A stretch of DNA of 64,000 nucleotides, taken from Stomorhina lunata (lineage: Eukaryota > Arthropoda > Insecta > Diptera > Rhiniidae). Under the pieces are notes generated by a model. That model saw only the letters and a list, made by a program, of their open reading frames with translations. It was not told where the DNA came from and made no database searches. Numbering within the stretch: the stretch's first letter is position 1; each line of letters starts with the position of its first letter. The stretch lies in the NCBI GenBank assembly GCA_933228675.1, contig OW121741.1, positions 55,797,310 through 55,861,309 of the forward strand, written 5' to 3'. The translations under genes were made by a program, and so were the position numbers. This document shows, in pieces, positions 37,844 to 50,183 of this stretch.

Positions 37844-40800
37844 TGAACTGAACTGAACTGAACTAGAACTAGAACTGAACTAGAAATGAACTAGAACTGA
37901 ACTAGAACTGAACTAGAACTGAACTAGAACTGAACTAGAGCTGAACTAGAACTGATCTAGAACTGAACTAGAACTGAACTAGAACTGAACTAGAACTGAA
38001 CTAGAACTGATCTAGAACTGAACTAGAACTGAACAAGAACTGAACTAGAACTGAACTAGAACTGAACTAGAACTGAACTAGAACTGAACTAGAACTGAAC
38101 TAGAGCTGAACTAGAACTGATCTAGAACTGAACTAGAACTGAACTAGAACTGAACTAGAACTGAACTAGAACTGATCTAGAACTGAACTAGAACTGAACT
38201 AGAACTGAACTAGAACTGAACTAGAACTGAACTAGAACTGAACTAGAACTGAACTAGAACTGAACTAGAACTGAACTAGAACTGAACTAGAACTGAACTA
38301 GAACTGAACTAGAACTGAACTAGAACTGAACTAGAACTGAACTAGAACTGAACTAGAACTGAACTAGAACTGAACTAGAACTGAACTAGAACTGAACTAG
38401 AACTGAACTAGAACTGAACTAGAACTGAACTAGAACTGAACTAGAACTGAACTAGAACTGAACTAGAACTGAACTAGAACTGAACTAGAACTGAACTAGA
38501 ACTGAACTAGAACTGAACTAGAACTGAACTAGAACTGAACTAGAACTGAACTAGAACTGAACTAGAACTGAACTAGAACTGAACTAGAACTGAACTAGAA
38601 CTGAACTAGAACTGAACTAGAACTGAACTAGAACTGAACTAGAACTGAACTAGAACTGAACTAGAACTGAACTAGAACTGAACTAGAACTGAACTAGAAC
38701 TGAACTAGAACTGAACTAGAACTGAACTAGAACTGAACTAGAACTGAACTAGAACTGAACTAGAACTGAACTAGAACAGAACTAGAACTGAACTAGAACT
38801 GAACTAGAACTGAACTAGAACTGAACTAGAACTGAACTAGAACTGAACTAGAACTGAACTAGAACTAAACTAGAACTGAACTAGAACTGAACTAGAACTG
38901 AACTAGAACTGAACTAGAACTGAACTAGAACTGAACTAGAACTGAACTAGAACTGAACTAGAACTGAACTAGAACTGAACTAGAACTGAACTAGAACTGA
39001 ACTAGAACTGAACTAGAACTGAACTAGAACTGAACTAGAACTGAACTAGAACTGAACTAGAACTGAACTAGAACTGAACTAGAACTGAACTAGAACTGAA
39101 CTACAACTGAACTACAACTGAACTAGAACTGAACTAGAACTGAACTAGAACTGAACTAGAACTGAACTAGAACTGAACTAGAACTGAACTAGAACTGAAC
39201 TAGAACTGAACTAGAACTGAACTAGAACTGAACTAGAACTGAACTAGAACTGAACTAGAACTGAACTAGAACTGAACTAGAACTGAACTAGAACTGAACT
39301 AGAACTGAACTAGAACTGAACTAGAACTGAACTAGAACTGAACTAGAACTGAACTAGAACTGAACTAGAACTGAACTAGAACTGAACTAGAACTGAACTA
39401 GAACTGAACTAGAACTGAACTAGAACTGAACTAGAACTGAACTAGAACTGAACTAGAACTGAACTAGAACTGAACTAGAACTGAACTAGAACTGAACTAG
39501 AACTGAACTAGAACTGAACTAGAACTGAACTAGAACTGAACTAGAACTGAACTAGAACTGAACTAGAACTGAACTAGAACTGAACTAGAACTGAACTAGA
39601 ACTGAACTAGAACTGAACTAGAACTGAACTAGAACTGAACTAGAACTGAACTAGAACTGAACTAGAACTGAACTAGAACTGAACTAGAACTGAACTAGAA
39701 CTGAACTAGAACTGAACTAGAACTGAACTAGAACTGAACTAGAACTGAACTAGAACTGAACTAGAACTGAACTAGAACTGAACTAGAACTGAACTAGAAC
39801 TGAACTAGAACTGAACTAGAACTGAACTAGAACTGAACTAGAACTGAACTAGAACTGAACTAGAACTGAACTAGAACTGAACTAGAACTGAACTAGAACT
39901 GAACTAGAACTGAACTAGAACTGAACTAGAACTGAACTAGAACTGAACTAGAACTGAACTAGAACTGAACTAGAACTGAACTAGAACTGAACTAGAACTG
40001 AACTAGAACTGAACTAGAACTGAACTAGAACTGAACTAGAACTGAACTAGAACTGAACTAGAACTGAACTAGAACTGAACTAGAACTGAACTAGAACTGA
40101 ACTAGAACTGAACTAGAACTGAACTAGAACTGAACTAGAACTGAACTAGAACTGAACTAGAACTGAACTAGAACTGAACTAGAACTGAACTAGAACTGAA
40201 CTAGAACTGAACTAGAACTGAACTAGAACTGAACTAGAACTGAACTAGAACTGAACTAGAACTGAACTAGAACTGAACTAGAACTGAACTAGAACTGAAC
40301 TAGAACTGAACTAGAACTGAACTAGAACTGAACTAGAACTGAACTAGAACTGAACTAGAACTGAACTAGAACTGAACTAGAACTGAACTAGAACTGAACT
40401 AGAACTGAACTAGAACTGAACTAGAACTGAACTAGAACTGAACTAGAACTGAACTAGAACTGAACTAGAACTGAACTAGAACTGAACTAGAACTGAACTA
40501 GAACTGAACTAGAACTGAACTAGAACTGAACTAGAACTGAACTAGAACTGAACTAGAACTGAACTAGAACTGAACTAGAACTGAACTAGAACTGAACTAG
40601 AACTGAACTAGAACTGAACTAGAACTGAACTAGAACTGAACTAGAACTGAACTAGAACTGAACTAGAACTGAACTAGAACTGAACTAGAACTGAACTAGA
40701 ACTGAACTAGAACTGAACTAGAACTGAACTAGAACTGAACTAGAACTGAACTAGAACTGAACTAGAACTGAACTAGAACTGAACTAGAACTGAACTAGAA

Positions 40801-43800
40801 CTGAACTAGAACTGAACTAGAACTGAACTAGAACTGAACTAGAACTGAACTAGAACTGAACTAGAACTGAACTAGAACTGAACTAGAACTGAACTAGAAC
40901 TGAACTAGAACTGAACTAGAACTGAACTAGAACTGAACTAGAACTGAACTAGAACTGAACTAGAACTGAACTAGAACTGAACTAGAACTGAACTAGAACT
41001 GAACTAGAACTGAACTAGAACTGAACTAGAACTGAACTAGAACTGAACTAGAACTGAACTAGAACTGAACTAGAACTGAACTAGAACTGAACTAGAACTG
41101 AACTAGAACTGAACTAGAACTGAACTAGAACTGAACTAGAACTGAACTAGAACTGAACTAGAACTGAACTAGAACTGAACTAGAACTGAACTAGAACTGA
41201 ACTAGAACTGAACTAGAACTGAACTAGAACTGAACTAGAACTGAACTAGAACTGAACTAGAACTGAACTAGAACTGAACTAGAACTGAACTAGAACTGAA
41301 CTAGAACTGAACTAGAACTGAACTAGAACTGAACTAGAACTGAACTAGAACTGAACTAGAACTGAACTAGAACTGAACTAGAACTGAACTAGAACTGAAC
41401 TAGAACTGAACTAGAACTGAACTAGAACTGAACTAGAACTGAACTAGAACTGAACTAGAACTGAACTAGAACTGAACTAGAACTGAACTAGAACTGAACT
41501 AGAACTGAACTAGAACTGAACTAGAACTGAACTAGAACTGAACTAGAACTGAACTAGAACTGAACTAGAACTGAACTAGAACTGAACTAGAACTGAACTA
41601 GAACTGAACTAGAACTGAACTAGAACTGAACTAGAACTGAACTAGAACTGAACTAGAACTGAACTAGAACTGAACTAGAACTGAACTAGAACTGAACTAG
41701 AACTGAACTAGAACTGAACTAGAACTGAACTAGAACTGAACTAGAACTGAACTAGAACTGAACTAGAACTGAACTAGAACTGAACTAGAACTGAACTAGA
41801 ACTGAACTAGAACTGAACTAGAACTGAACTAGAACTGAACTAGAACTGAACTAGAACTGAACTAGAACTGAACTAGAACTGAACTAGAACTGAACTAGAA
41901 CTGAACTAGAACTGAACTAGAACTGAACTAGAACTGAACTAGAACTGAACTAGAACTGAACTAGAACTGAACTAGAACTGAACTAGAACTGAACTAGAAC
42001 TGAACTAGAACTGAACTAGAACTGAACTAGAACTGAACTAGAACTGAACTAGAACTGAACTAGAACTGAACTAGAACTGAACTAGAACTGAACTAGAACT
42101 GAACTAGAACTGAACTAGAACTGAACTAGAACTGAACTAGAACTGAACTAGAACTGAACTAGAACTGAACTAGAACTGAACTAGAACTGAACTAGAACTG
42201 AACTAGAACTGAACTAGAACTGAACTAGAACTGAACTAGAACTGAACTAGAACTGAACTAGAACTGAACTAGAACTGAACTAGAACTGAACTAGAACTGA
42301 ACTAGAACTGAACTAGAACTGAACTAGAACTGAACTAGAACTGAACTAGAACTGAACTAGAACTGAACTAGAACTGAACTAGAACTGAACTAGAACTGAA
42401 CTAGAACTGAACTAGAACTGAACTAGAACTGAACTAGAACTGAACTAGAACTGAACTAGAACTGAACTAGAACTGAACTAGAACTGAACTAGAACTGAAC
42501 TAGAACTGAACTAGAACTGAACTAGAACTGAACTAGAACTGAACTAGAACTGAACTAGAACTGAACTAGAACTGAACTAGAACTGAACTAGAACTGAACT
42601 AGAACTGAACTAGAACTGAACTAGAACTGAACTAGAACTGAACTAGAACTGAACTAGAACTGAACTAGAACTGAACTAGAACTGAACTAGAACTAGAACT
42701 AGAACTGAACTAGAACTGAACTAGAACTGAACTAGAACTGAACTAGAACTGAACTAGAACTGAACTAGAACTGAACTAGAACTGAACTAGAACTGAACTA
42801 GAACTGAACTAGAACTAGAACTAGAACTAGAACTAGAACTGAACTAGAACTATAGAACTGAACTAGAACTGAACTAGAACTGAACTAGAACTGAACTAGA
42901 ACTGAACTAGAACTGAACTAGAACTGAACTAGAACTGAACTAGAACTGAACTAGAACTGAACTAGAACTGAACTAGAACTGAACTAGAACTGAACTAGAA
43001 CTGAACTAGAACTGAACTAGAACTGAACTAGAACTGAACTAGAACTGAACTAGAACTGAACTAGAACTGAACTAGAACTGAACTAGAACTGAACTAGAAC
43101 TGAACTAGAACTGAACTAGAACTGAACTAGAACTGAACTAGAACTGAACTAGAACTGAACTAGAACTGAACTAGAACTGAACTAGAACTGAACTAGAACT
43201 GAACTAGAACTGAACTAGAACTGAACTAGAACTGAACTAGAACTGAACTAGAACTGAACTAGAACTGAACTAGAACTGAACTAGAACTGAACTAGAACTG
43301 AACTAGAACTGAACTAGAACTGAACTAGAACTGAACTAGAACTGAACTAGAACTGAACTAGAACTGAACTAGAACTGAACTAGAACTGAACTAGAACTGA
43401 ACTAGAACTGAACTAGAACTGAACTAGAACTGAACTAGAACTGAACTAGAACTGAACTAGAACTGAACTAGAACTGAACTAGAACTGAACTAGAACTGAA
43501 CTAGAACTGAACTAGAACTGAACTAGAACTGAACTAGAACTGAACTAGAACTGAACTAGAACTGAACTAGAACTGAACTAGAACTGAACTAGAACTGAAC
43601 TAGAACTGAACTAGAACTGAACTAGAACTGAACTAGAACTGAACTAGAACTGAACTAGAACTGAACTAGAACTGAACTAGAACTGAACTAGAACTGAACT
43701 AGAACTGAACTAGAACTGAACTAGAACTGAACTAGAACTGAACTAGAACTGAACTAGAACTGAACTAGAACTGAACTAGAACTGAACTAGAACTGAACTA

Positions 43801-44162
43801 GAACTGAACTAGAACTGAACTAGAACTGAACTAGAACTGAACTAGAACTGAACTAGAACTGAACTAGAACTGAACTAGAACTGAACTAGAACTGAACTAG
43901 AACTGAACTAGAACTGAACTAGAACTGAACTAGAACTGAACTAGAACTGAACTAGAACTGAACTAGAACTGAACTAGAACTGAACTAGAACTGAACTAGA
44001 ACTAGAACTGAACTAGAACTGAACTAGAACTGAACTAGAACTGAACTAGAACTGAACTAGAACTGAACTAGAACTGAACTAGAACTGAACTAGAACTGAA
44101 CTAGAACTGAATTAGAACTGAACTAGAGCTGAACTAGAACTGAACTAGAACTGAACTAGAAC
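37844..44162 (-). repeat. 11-bp satellite array, about 6.3 kb, with variant-rich edges
   Basis: About 574 units. Variants concentrate near LINE C (37844-38180, including GAGCTG and GATCTAG units) and in the distal part: repeated GAACTA-type shortened units at 42690-42855, a shortened unit near 44000, and GAATTAG and GAGCTG units near 44110-44130. Scattered substitutions occur near 38778, 38866 and 39104-39117. The middle (about 39.2-42.6 kb) looks uniform. It ends in CTAGAAC at the LINE D poly(A) tail. Confidence 0.97.
37940..38269 (-). repeat. Higher-order repeat: two 165-bp copies (15 units each)
   Basis: A diagnostic GAGCTG substitution at 37940 recurs at 38105. GATCTAG substitutions at 37956 and 38011 recur at 38121 and 38176. 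All three spacings are exactly 165 bp, i.e. 15 units. This marks a local duplication of a 15-unit block. One extra substitution (GAACAAG near 38034) is present only in the first copy. Confidence 0.85.
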
Positions 44163-44265
44163 TTTTTTTTTTTTTTTTTTTTATTTATTTATGAATTTTA
44201 ATTTTTACAAGAGTGTTCTTAAATCTATTGATATAAGTTTTATATTGGTACAAAGATTTGAAAAG

Positions 44266-44298
44266 ATCCCGCTAAGCCATTCGGCTTGTCAGCAGGAT
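44266..44298 (-). other. Conserved 3'-UTR hairpin (LINE D)
   Basis: The clearest version: outer stem ATCC/GGAT, middle GCT/AGC, inner AAGCC/GGCTT, loop ATTC. The outer pair differs from B (GACC/GGTC) and E (GATC/GATC) while still pairing. Confidence 0.7.
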
Positions 44299-44326
44299 AG
44301 ATTACAAATTAATATACAATACGCAT

Positions 44327-47300
44327 TCATTGCGAACCTATAAAATATGTTTTTAATAGTTTTTTTCTTTTATATATATTTTTTTCATTTATAATATTAT
44401 TTGGAATTTTGTTAAATATAGTTGGAAGAGCAGCTCCTAAAGTACTCCGGCCGTACTCATTTTGGAACCTCTGAACTTTGTGTTTGCCTTGAGCTCGACT
44501 TCGTGTGTTGTATTAATGATCTATAGTGTGCAAAAATCGACTGTCTTTATAAAACTCGTTCACTAATGTCATGCGATAAATGCTGTTGATGTTGAGTAGT
44601 TTGAGTTGTGTTGCTATACTGGTGGTTTTGTTGATTTGTTGTTTTGTACGTGGTTGTATGTTCTGTTCTGTATTACAACGATTCCTGATTTGTGTTGAAT
44701 TGTGCTCGTTGTTGTTGATTGTTGTAGCATTGGAGGATGGTGTGTTATGTGTTGTATTGTTGATTATGTTGGTTGTTGAGTTGCTGCTCATTGTGTATAT
44801 ATTGTTGTTGATTCTGTGTAATGTTGAATTGTTGTTGGTATTTGTGTTGCACATGTTGCGTGCTGTATTACATACTGCTAAAGCGTTGTTGTTGGTTGGA
44901 TTTATATTATCGATATACGTTTTGGAAAAGTTAAAGTTTTTTTGTAATATTTTTAGTATTTGGTTTTGCGTGTTTTGTAGTAGCCTGCAATGCACTGAGC
45001 TTCCCCATGCTGAAATGCCGTGTCTTATGTGCGATTCTACCAATGAACAATAAACTTGTCTGATAACGCTATATGTTGAGCAATAACTAAGGTGACAGAT
45101 CATATATGCTGATTTTCTTAGTTTCTTCTGCAAGCTTTCCATATGTTCCTTCCATTTAAACCTGCTATCAACTATAACTCCCAAGTATTTGTATGTATCT
45201 ACTGTTTCAATTATTGTGTTGCAGTTGTTGCATGCTATGTTTATGTTTTTTGTGTTTTTGTGTAGACATTCTGTATTATGAAATAAGATATTTATGGGTA
45301 TGTGAGCAAGATGTTTTGGTCTAATATGCATTATTTTAGTTTTTTGTGCATTTATTACTAAGCCATTATCGTGGCACCATTGGTTAGCTATATTAAGCTC
45401 CTTTTGCATATCTTCTATTGCTGACTGTAAATTGATATTTGAAACGACAATTGCTGTATCATCAGCATAAGCATAAGTTTTGCTATGTTCTAGGGTACTG
45501 AGTAGTTCATTAGCATAAATAATATATAGAATTGGACCCAATTTAGATCCCTGCGGAACTCCACAATCAATCGCTATTTTATCACTTAATGTATTTTGTA
45601 TCTTTACCTGATAGGATCTGCATTCTAGATAACTCTGGAACCAACATAGAGTGCTTCCTCTTATTCCGATCTTCTCCAGCATTTGTAGTAATTTGTTATG
45701 AGATAAAGTATCGAAAGCCTTGCTAAAGTCTATAAAAAGTGTTAGACAATGCATTCCTTTACTCGTGGTCATGTTGATGTGATTCGCAAAATCTCCCAAT
45801 AATTTATTAATATTTTTTCCTTTTTGGAAACCGTATTGATTTTTGTTGATGATTTTGTATTTTTCTAAAAATGTTGTTAAACGTTTTACCACTATCTCTT
45901 CTAATATCTTTTCAATAACTGGCAAAATGGAGATGGGTCTATAATTATTGCAATCTGTTTTACATCCAGCTTTGTATATGGGCCTGACTATTGACGTTTT
46001 TAAGGTAGTGGGTACAATAGATTCTGTAAGGCTTAAATTAATTATATGTGTTATAACTTTAGTAAGTTCTTTTGCATTATTTTTAATGTCGATTGGTCTT
46101 ATTCCATCAACTCCTGCACTTTTGTTTATATTTAACGACGTTAAAATGCGAAATATTTCGTCTTCGTTTGTATGTGTCATATAAAATGATTTTTGACAGT
46201 AACTATTGTACAATCATGCATTATTTTTTTGATGTTATCTCTAATGTTTATCGCGAAGTCATTCACTAATTGAGGCAAATTATATGAACCAAAATTTTTA
46301 ACTATATTTTCATCAATATTATTGTTTTTTTTCCTATGACTTCATTTACGAGTTGCCACGTGACACGAATATTATTTTTATTTTCAGTAAATTTTTTTCT
46401 AAAATAATTATTTTTTTCATATATTATTTTTTTATTCAGTAAGTTTCTAAGTTTTTTGTATTCAAATTCATAAAATTTGTTATTTTTGTTTTTTTCCATT
46501 TTTTAAAAAGTTTATCCCGATATTCACACTTTTTAATGAATTCTTCACTTATCCAGTGGTTATGAGATCTTTTTCTCCCCGTTTTTACAGTTCGTAGCGA
46601 GTTATTATATATGTTTAAAAAAATGTTTGATAATCTATTAAATAAATCATTTACATCTTGTGTTTCGTATATTATTTCATTCCAATTTGTTTCTTTTATT
46701 TTCTGGCACACTGTATTATTGTTTATCTTAAGTTCTGGCTCTTGAGTACGTTGGTCATTGCTACGTGCATATTCTTGTTGTTTAATAGCAAAGAATAGGG
46801 AATAGTGATCTGTTGTTGTTGTTGCTACTATTGCTGAGTAATAATCTGGATATGTTTGTTTACAATTAACGAATATGTGGTCAATGCAAGTGGCTGTGTT
46901 TTTATTTACATCTTCGCGAGTGATTCCTTTTATTATGCATTTCATACCATTCGATATTAGCGTATCAAGATAATTTGTTGTTGTCTGATTTTGTTTTGAA
47001 ATATCAATGTTGATGTCTCCGACTATTATTATTTTTTTCTTTTTGTTTATTTTATTTACAATGTTTTCAAGTTCGTTGATGAAAGACGGAACATTCAGAT
47101 TGGGGGCCGATAAATGGCAAGGAGGCAAAAAGTTTTTTCGTTTATTTTAATATCTAGTTGTAAGAGCTCAAATGAAGAAGTAATTATTGTATTTTCTGTG
47201 TAGTTAATATTTTCTCTTACGTAGACGGCTATTCCACCTCCCCTACCCTGTCTGTTGAAAAATACCGAGTTGAACCCATTGATATTATATAGTACTGTTT

Positions 47301-47484
47301 CACTATCATTTATATTTGTTTCAACAAGAATTATTAACTTAAGATTGTTTATTATTTTATTTATGCTTAAAAGAAATGCAGAAAAGTTGAGCCTAAGCGA
47401 ACGAATATTCAGAAAAACGAAAGATATGGGATAACTTAAGTATGTTTCATTAATGTCTTTGAAATTATTAATATTTTGATTCAT
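44327..47484 (-). pseudogene. LINE D ORF2 (endonuclease-reverse transcriptase), several frameshifts
   Basis: Starts at ATG 47484 (MNQNINN). The first frame has the APE endonuclease motifs LNIRSL, VETNI, GRGGGIAVYV and IYRPP. A shift at about 47100-47108 in a C-run leads into the frame 47128-46436 with VGDINID, CIDHIF and TTDHY. Further shifts near 46490 and 46320-46210 lead to the frame 46213-44513. This last frame has a complete RT: RPIYKAG, FIDFSKAFD, GVPQGSKLGP, YADDTAIV. It then has the AWGSS segment and a linker of about 100 residues rich in Asn and Thr. The frame stops at a TAA at 44513 inside the C-terminal domain, just after TIDH. Homology continues in the same frame (YNTRSRAQGKHK, YGRSTLGAALP, terminal GSQ) to 44327. 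All domains are recognisable, but the protein is interrupted at least four times. Confidence 0.9.
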
Positions 47485-47583
47485 TTTTATTTTTATTTTC
47501 TATAGTTTTTGAAAAATATTTAAAAGAATGTTTTTTTTTATGTTTTATTTTTTTTTATTGTAAATATAAAAATAGTATTTTAA

Positions 47584-48609
47584 TTAATTTGTACTGACAA
47601 TCAATTCAATGTCTGCAGAATTATTTATGAAAATTAATGGAGAGTTTTCATTTTTACGTGCGAATAATTTTCCATCTCTGACCCAAACAAATTTCCAATT
47701 GGCCTCTTTTGCTTTTGTTTTGGCAATCCATAACAACTGCCGATAATGAAAAGTTAATTCGTCATTAATATACAAATATTTGATGTTGCTTTCATCGTTA
47801 TTTACAAGTTGAGCGTCCACTCTATGACGAGTAATTTTGCTCATGAGTTCTCTTTTTTTATTGAGTGAAGAGAACTCGACAATAATTTTGTCACTTTGTT
47901 TTTTTATTCTATAAGCATTACTTATGTCTGTTTCCTTTATTTCGACATTTAGTGAAAAAGCAATTGATTTAACAACATCGTATGGAGAAAGGTCTGGATT
48001 GTTTACATTTTTTATTTCAATGTTTCTTTCTATTATTTTCTGCTCTAGTTTTTGTACCCTAGAATCCATTGTTTTTATTTGTTCCTCTCTTACTTTGTCT
48101 CTAGCATTGAGATCGTTTACTTGATCGACAAGTTTTGATATGTTGGTTGTTATTGTGGACAATGCAGATTGGATTTCTTCCTTGATTTGTAGGTGTGATG
48201 TATTTATGCTAATTAACACTTGTTCAAATTTGGTATTCATCTCCTTCATATTAGTTTTAAGTTCGTTGACATCAGATTGAACAGAGCATAACGTAGACTT
48301 CATTGAATCGAGAGACAAGGAATCTTTAAACATTTTTGTTCTGTTTTGGTCATCGGGGTTCTCATCGTCACTACTTCTCAGTTTTTTCTGCTGTTCAGGA
48401 ACGGTAGCGGGGGTGATAGGGGATTTGCTTCGTGCTTTACATGCAGCACATTTCCAATTTGATTTTCTCTCGCCGTACATGTTTGCATAGGTGAATTCTG
48501 ATAAAGAGCAGCATGGAGAGAAATGATAATTGGAACTGCAGTTAAAACACTTAACATAAGTTGTTGTTGTAATTTCGTTGTTACACTTGTTACACAAAAC
48601 CTTATTCAT
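47584..48609 (-). CDS. LINE D ORF1 protein, intact (PHD finger, coiled coil)
   Basis: 341 aa, open from ATG 48609 to stop 47584. In this LINE type ORF1 is an RNA-binding chaperone-like protein of the retrotransposition particle. Residues about 5-60 form a PHD-like finger (CNKC, CFNC, His-x3-Cys, WKCAAC). About 60-90 is charged and low in complexity. About 95-195 is heptad-like coiled coil (SVQSDVNELKTNMKEMNTK and following), probably for multimerisation. About 200-260 is RRM-like (SPYDVVKSI, KIIVEFSSLNKK). The C-terminal 70 residues carry YLYINDELT, WKFVWVRDGKLFARK and NSPLIF, resembling the FP25K-like C-terminal domain. Length and order match copy F (339 aa). ORF2 of the same copy is broken, so this ORF1 could only act in trans. 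No host promoter is visible. Confidence 0.88.
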   Translation of the reverse strand: MNKVLCNKCNNEITTTTYVKCFNCSSNYHFSPCCSLSEFTYANMYGERKSNWKCAACKARSKSPITPATVPEQQKKLRSSDDENPDDQNRTKMFKDSLSLDSMKSTLCSVQSDVNELKTNMKEMNTKFEQVLISINTSHLQIKEEIQSALSTITTNISKLVDQVNDLNARDKVREEQIKTMDSRVQKLEQKIIERNIEIKNVNNPDLSPYDVVKSIAFSLNVEIKETDISNAYRIKKQSDKIIVEFSSLNKKRELMSKITRHRVDAQLVNNDESNIKYLYINDELTFHYRQLLWIAKTKAKEANWKFVWVRDGKLFARKNENSPLIFINNSADIELIVSTN

Positions 48610-48757
48610 TTTGTTGGTGTTTTTTTTTTTATTTTTTGATATTGAAAAGTTTAAATATGTTTTGTTTTATTTTTTATATAAAAATTAACAATGCACTTTG
48701 GGTTTTCAATATTATTAAATAAGCAAAATATAGCACTTTTTTTTTTCTTTAATTATA

Positions 48758-49186
48758 TGAACTAGAACTGAACTAGAACTGAACTAGAACTGAACTAGAA
48801 CTGAACTAGAACTGAACTGGAACTGAACTAGAACTGAACTAGAACTGAACTAGAACTGAACTAGAACTGAACTAGAACTGAACTAGAACTGAACTAGAAC
48901 TGAACTAGAACTGAACTAGAACTGAACTAGAACTGAACTAGAACTGAACTAGAACTGAACTAGAACTGAACTAGAACTGAACTAGAACTGAACTAGAACT
49001 GAACTAGAACTGAACTAGAACTGAACTAGAACTGAACTAGAACTGAACTAGAACTGAACTAGAACTGAACTAGAACTGAACTAGAACTGAACTAGAACTG
49101 AACTAGAACTGAACTAGAACTGAACTAGAACTGAACTAGAACTGAACTAGAACTGAACTAGAACTGAACTAGAACTGAACTAGAAC
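48758..49186 (-). repeat. Short 11-bp satellite array between LINEs D and E
   Basis: 429 bp, exactly 39 unit lengths, with one substitution (CTGGAAC near 48819). It is the shortest array in the window and ends in CTAGAAC at the LINE E poly(A) tail. Nothing else is seen in it. Confidence 0.97.
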
Positions 49187-49278
49187 TTTTTTTTTTTTTT
49201 TTTTTCAAATTAATTAATATTCTTTATTGAAAAGATGTTTTAATATACATATACAATTACAATTATGTTGAAACTTAA

Positions 49279-49314
49279 GATCCACGAAGCCATTCACTGG
49301 CTTGTCTGTAGATC
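49279..49314 (-). other. Conserved 3'-UTR hairpin (LINE E)
   Basis: Outer stem GATC/GATC, inner stem AAGCC/GGCTT, 7-nt loop ATTCACT. Same position as in B; the outer pair differs from B by a paired change. Confidence 0.65.
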
Positions 49315-49394
49315 AGAAAAGTAACAATGTATAATTAGAATTGGATTAACATTAAATTTAAGTTATAACATTAATTTAATAAATTTGGTATTTT

Positions 49395-50177
49395 TCATTG
49401 TGAACTTATATAAAATTTTTTGATTTCTTTTTTCTTTTTATAATTACTGATAATATTAAATATGTTTATAGGGATTTGGTTTAAAATTTTTGGTAATTGA
49501 ACATCTAATTTGGATTTGCCATAAATATTTTTGTACTTATCAGATTTATATCTTCCTTCATTGCGTAGCCTGGTATTATATTGATGATTTATTTTCTCCA
49601 GATATATATCTTCGTGCTCAAAGTTCGAAATAAGCGTAGTTTTATATATGCTATCTATATTAAGAATTTGGAGTTCTGTGGCTATGTTGACTATTACTGA
49701 AGATTTTCTTTTTTTGGTGTTTCTGTCGATGTTGTTGTTATTGATGTAAGAAATTGGTGTTGTGTTGTTACTAGTGTTGGATGTTGTATTGTTATAATTA
49801 ATGTTGTTATTGCTGCTAAAGATTTCATCTGTGGATATGTGAAACTCACTTTCATTGATGTTACCACAATTGCGGTTTGTTGTGTTAGTAGTATTATTGT
49901 TTCTGTTTACTGAGTTGTTAACTGCTGTGTTGGTGTTAATTGCAATGTTGTTACTGTTGGACTGAGTGTTGACGATTGCGTAGTTGTTCGTTGTATAATT
50001 GTTGTTTGTAGTAGTTATGGTAATGTTGCCATTATTTCTTGAGTTGTTGTTTATAGCGCTGATGTATGTGTTGTTTGAATTTTCGTTATGTGAAGCTTTT
50101 GATTTCAGGTAGTTTTTTAATAAAATTTTTAAGATACGGTTTTGAGTATTTTGTAGAATTGTTGTAGAATTGAACAA
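49395..50177 (-). CDS. LINE E ORF2, C-terminal fragment (partial)
   Basis: An open frame of 260 codons to the stop at 49395; the Met at 50177 is only the first ATG after the truncation. It begins in the conserved LQNTQNRILKIL helix that follows the RT. It continues through an Asn/Thr-rich linker (about residues 25-155) and ends with the C-terminal domain (SIYKTTLISNFE, YNTRLRNEGRYK, YGKSKLDVQLP, terminal SSQ). No catalytic motif is present. It keeps an open frame although it is a dead-on-arrival fragment, which suggests recent insertion. Closest in the window to copy B. Confidence 0.82.
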   Translation of the reverse strand: MFNSTTILQNTQNRILKILLKNYLKSKASHNENSNNTYISAINNNSRNNGNITITTTNNNYTTNNYAIVNTQSNSNNIAINTNTAVNNSVNRNNNTTNTTNRNCGNINESEFHISTDEIFSSNNNINYNNTTSNTSNNTTPISYINNNNIDRNTKKRKSSVIVNIATELQILNIDSIYKTTLISNFEHEDIYLEKINHQYNTRLRNEGRYKSDKYKNIYGKSKLDVQLPKILNQIPINIFNIISNYKKKKEIKKFYISSQ

Positions 50178-50183
50178 TATGAT

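Larger units (their letters stand above)
44163..48757 (-). mobile_element. LINE copy D: nearly full length, ORF1 intact, ORF2 broken
   Basis: About 4.6 kb. Poly(A) tail on + at 44163-44182, then a 3' UTR with the hairpin, ORF2 (44327-47484, several frameshifts and a stop), a 99-bp spacer, ORF1 (47584-48609, open) and a 148-bp 5' UTR. The 5' UTR is about 120 bp shorter than in A, C and F and lacks the conserved 5' block, so this copy is slightly 5'-truncated. Satellite resumes at 48758 with GAACTAG, in register with the left flank. ORF1 and ORF2 sequences are clearly diverged from F and C, so this is a separate lineage with the same target. Confidence 0.92.
49187..50183 (-). mobile_element. 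LINE copy E: short 5'-truncated copy, Asn-rich subfamily
   Basis: About 1.0 kb. Poly(A) tail on + at 49187-49205, a 3' UTR of about 190 bp with the hairpin, and the last 260 codons of ORF2. Its C-terminal domain and 3' UTR (including the CACGAAGCCATT hairpin arm) are closest to copy B, so B and E form one subfamily. Satellite resumes at 50184 with GAACTGAACTAG. Relative to the left flank this repeats GAACT, consistent with a 5-bp target duplication, or with repeat slippage. Confidence 0.92.

Noticed and set aside
44580..45053. 157-aa open frame on +
   Set aside because: Antisense of the Asn/Thr-rich linker and thumb region of LINE D ORF2; no family resemblance.
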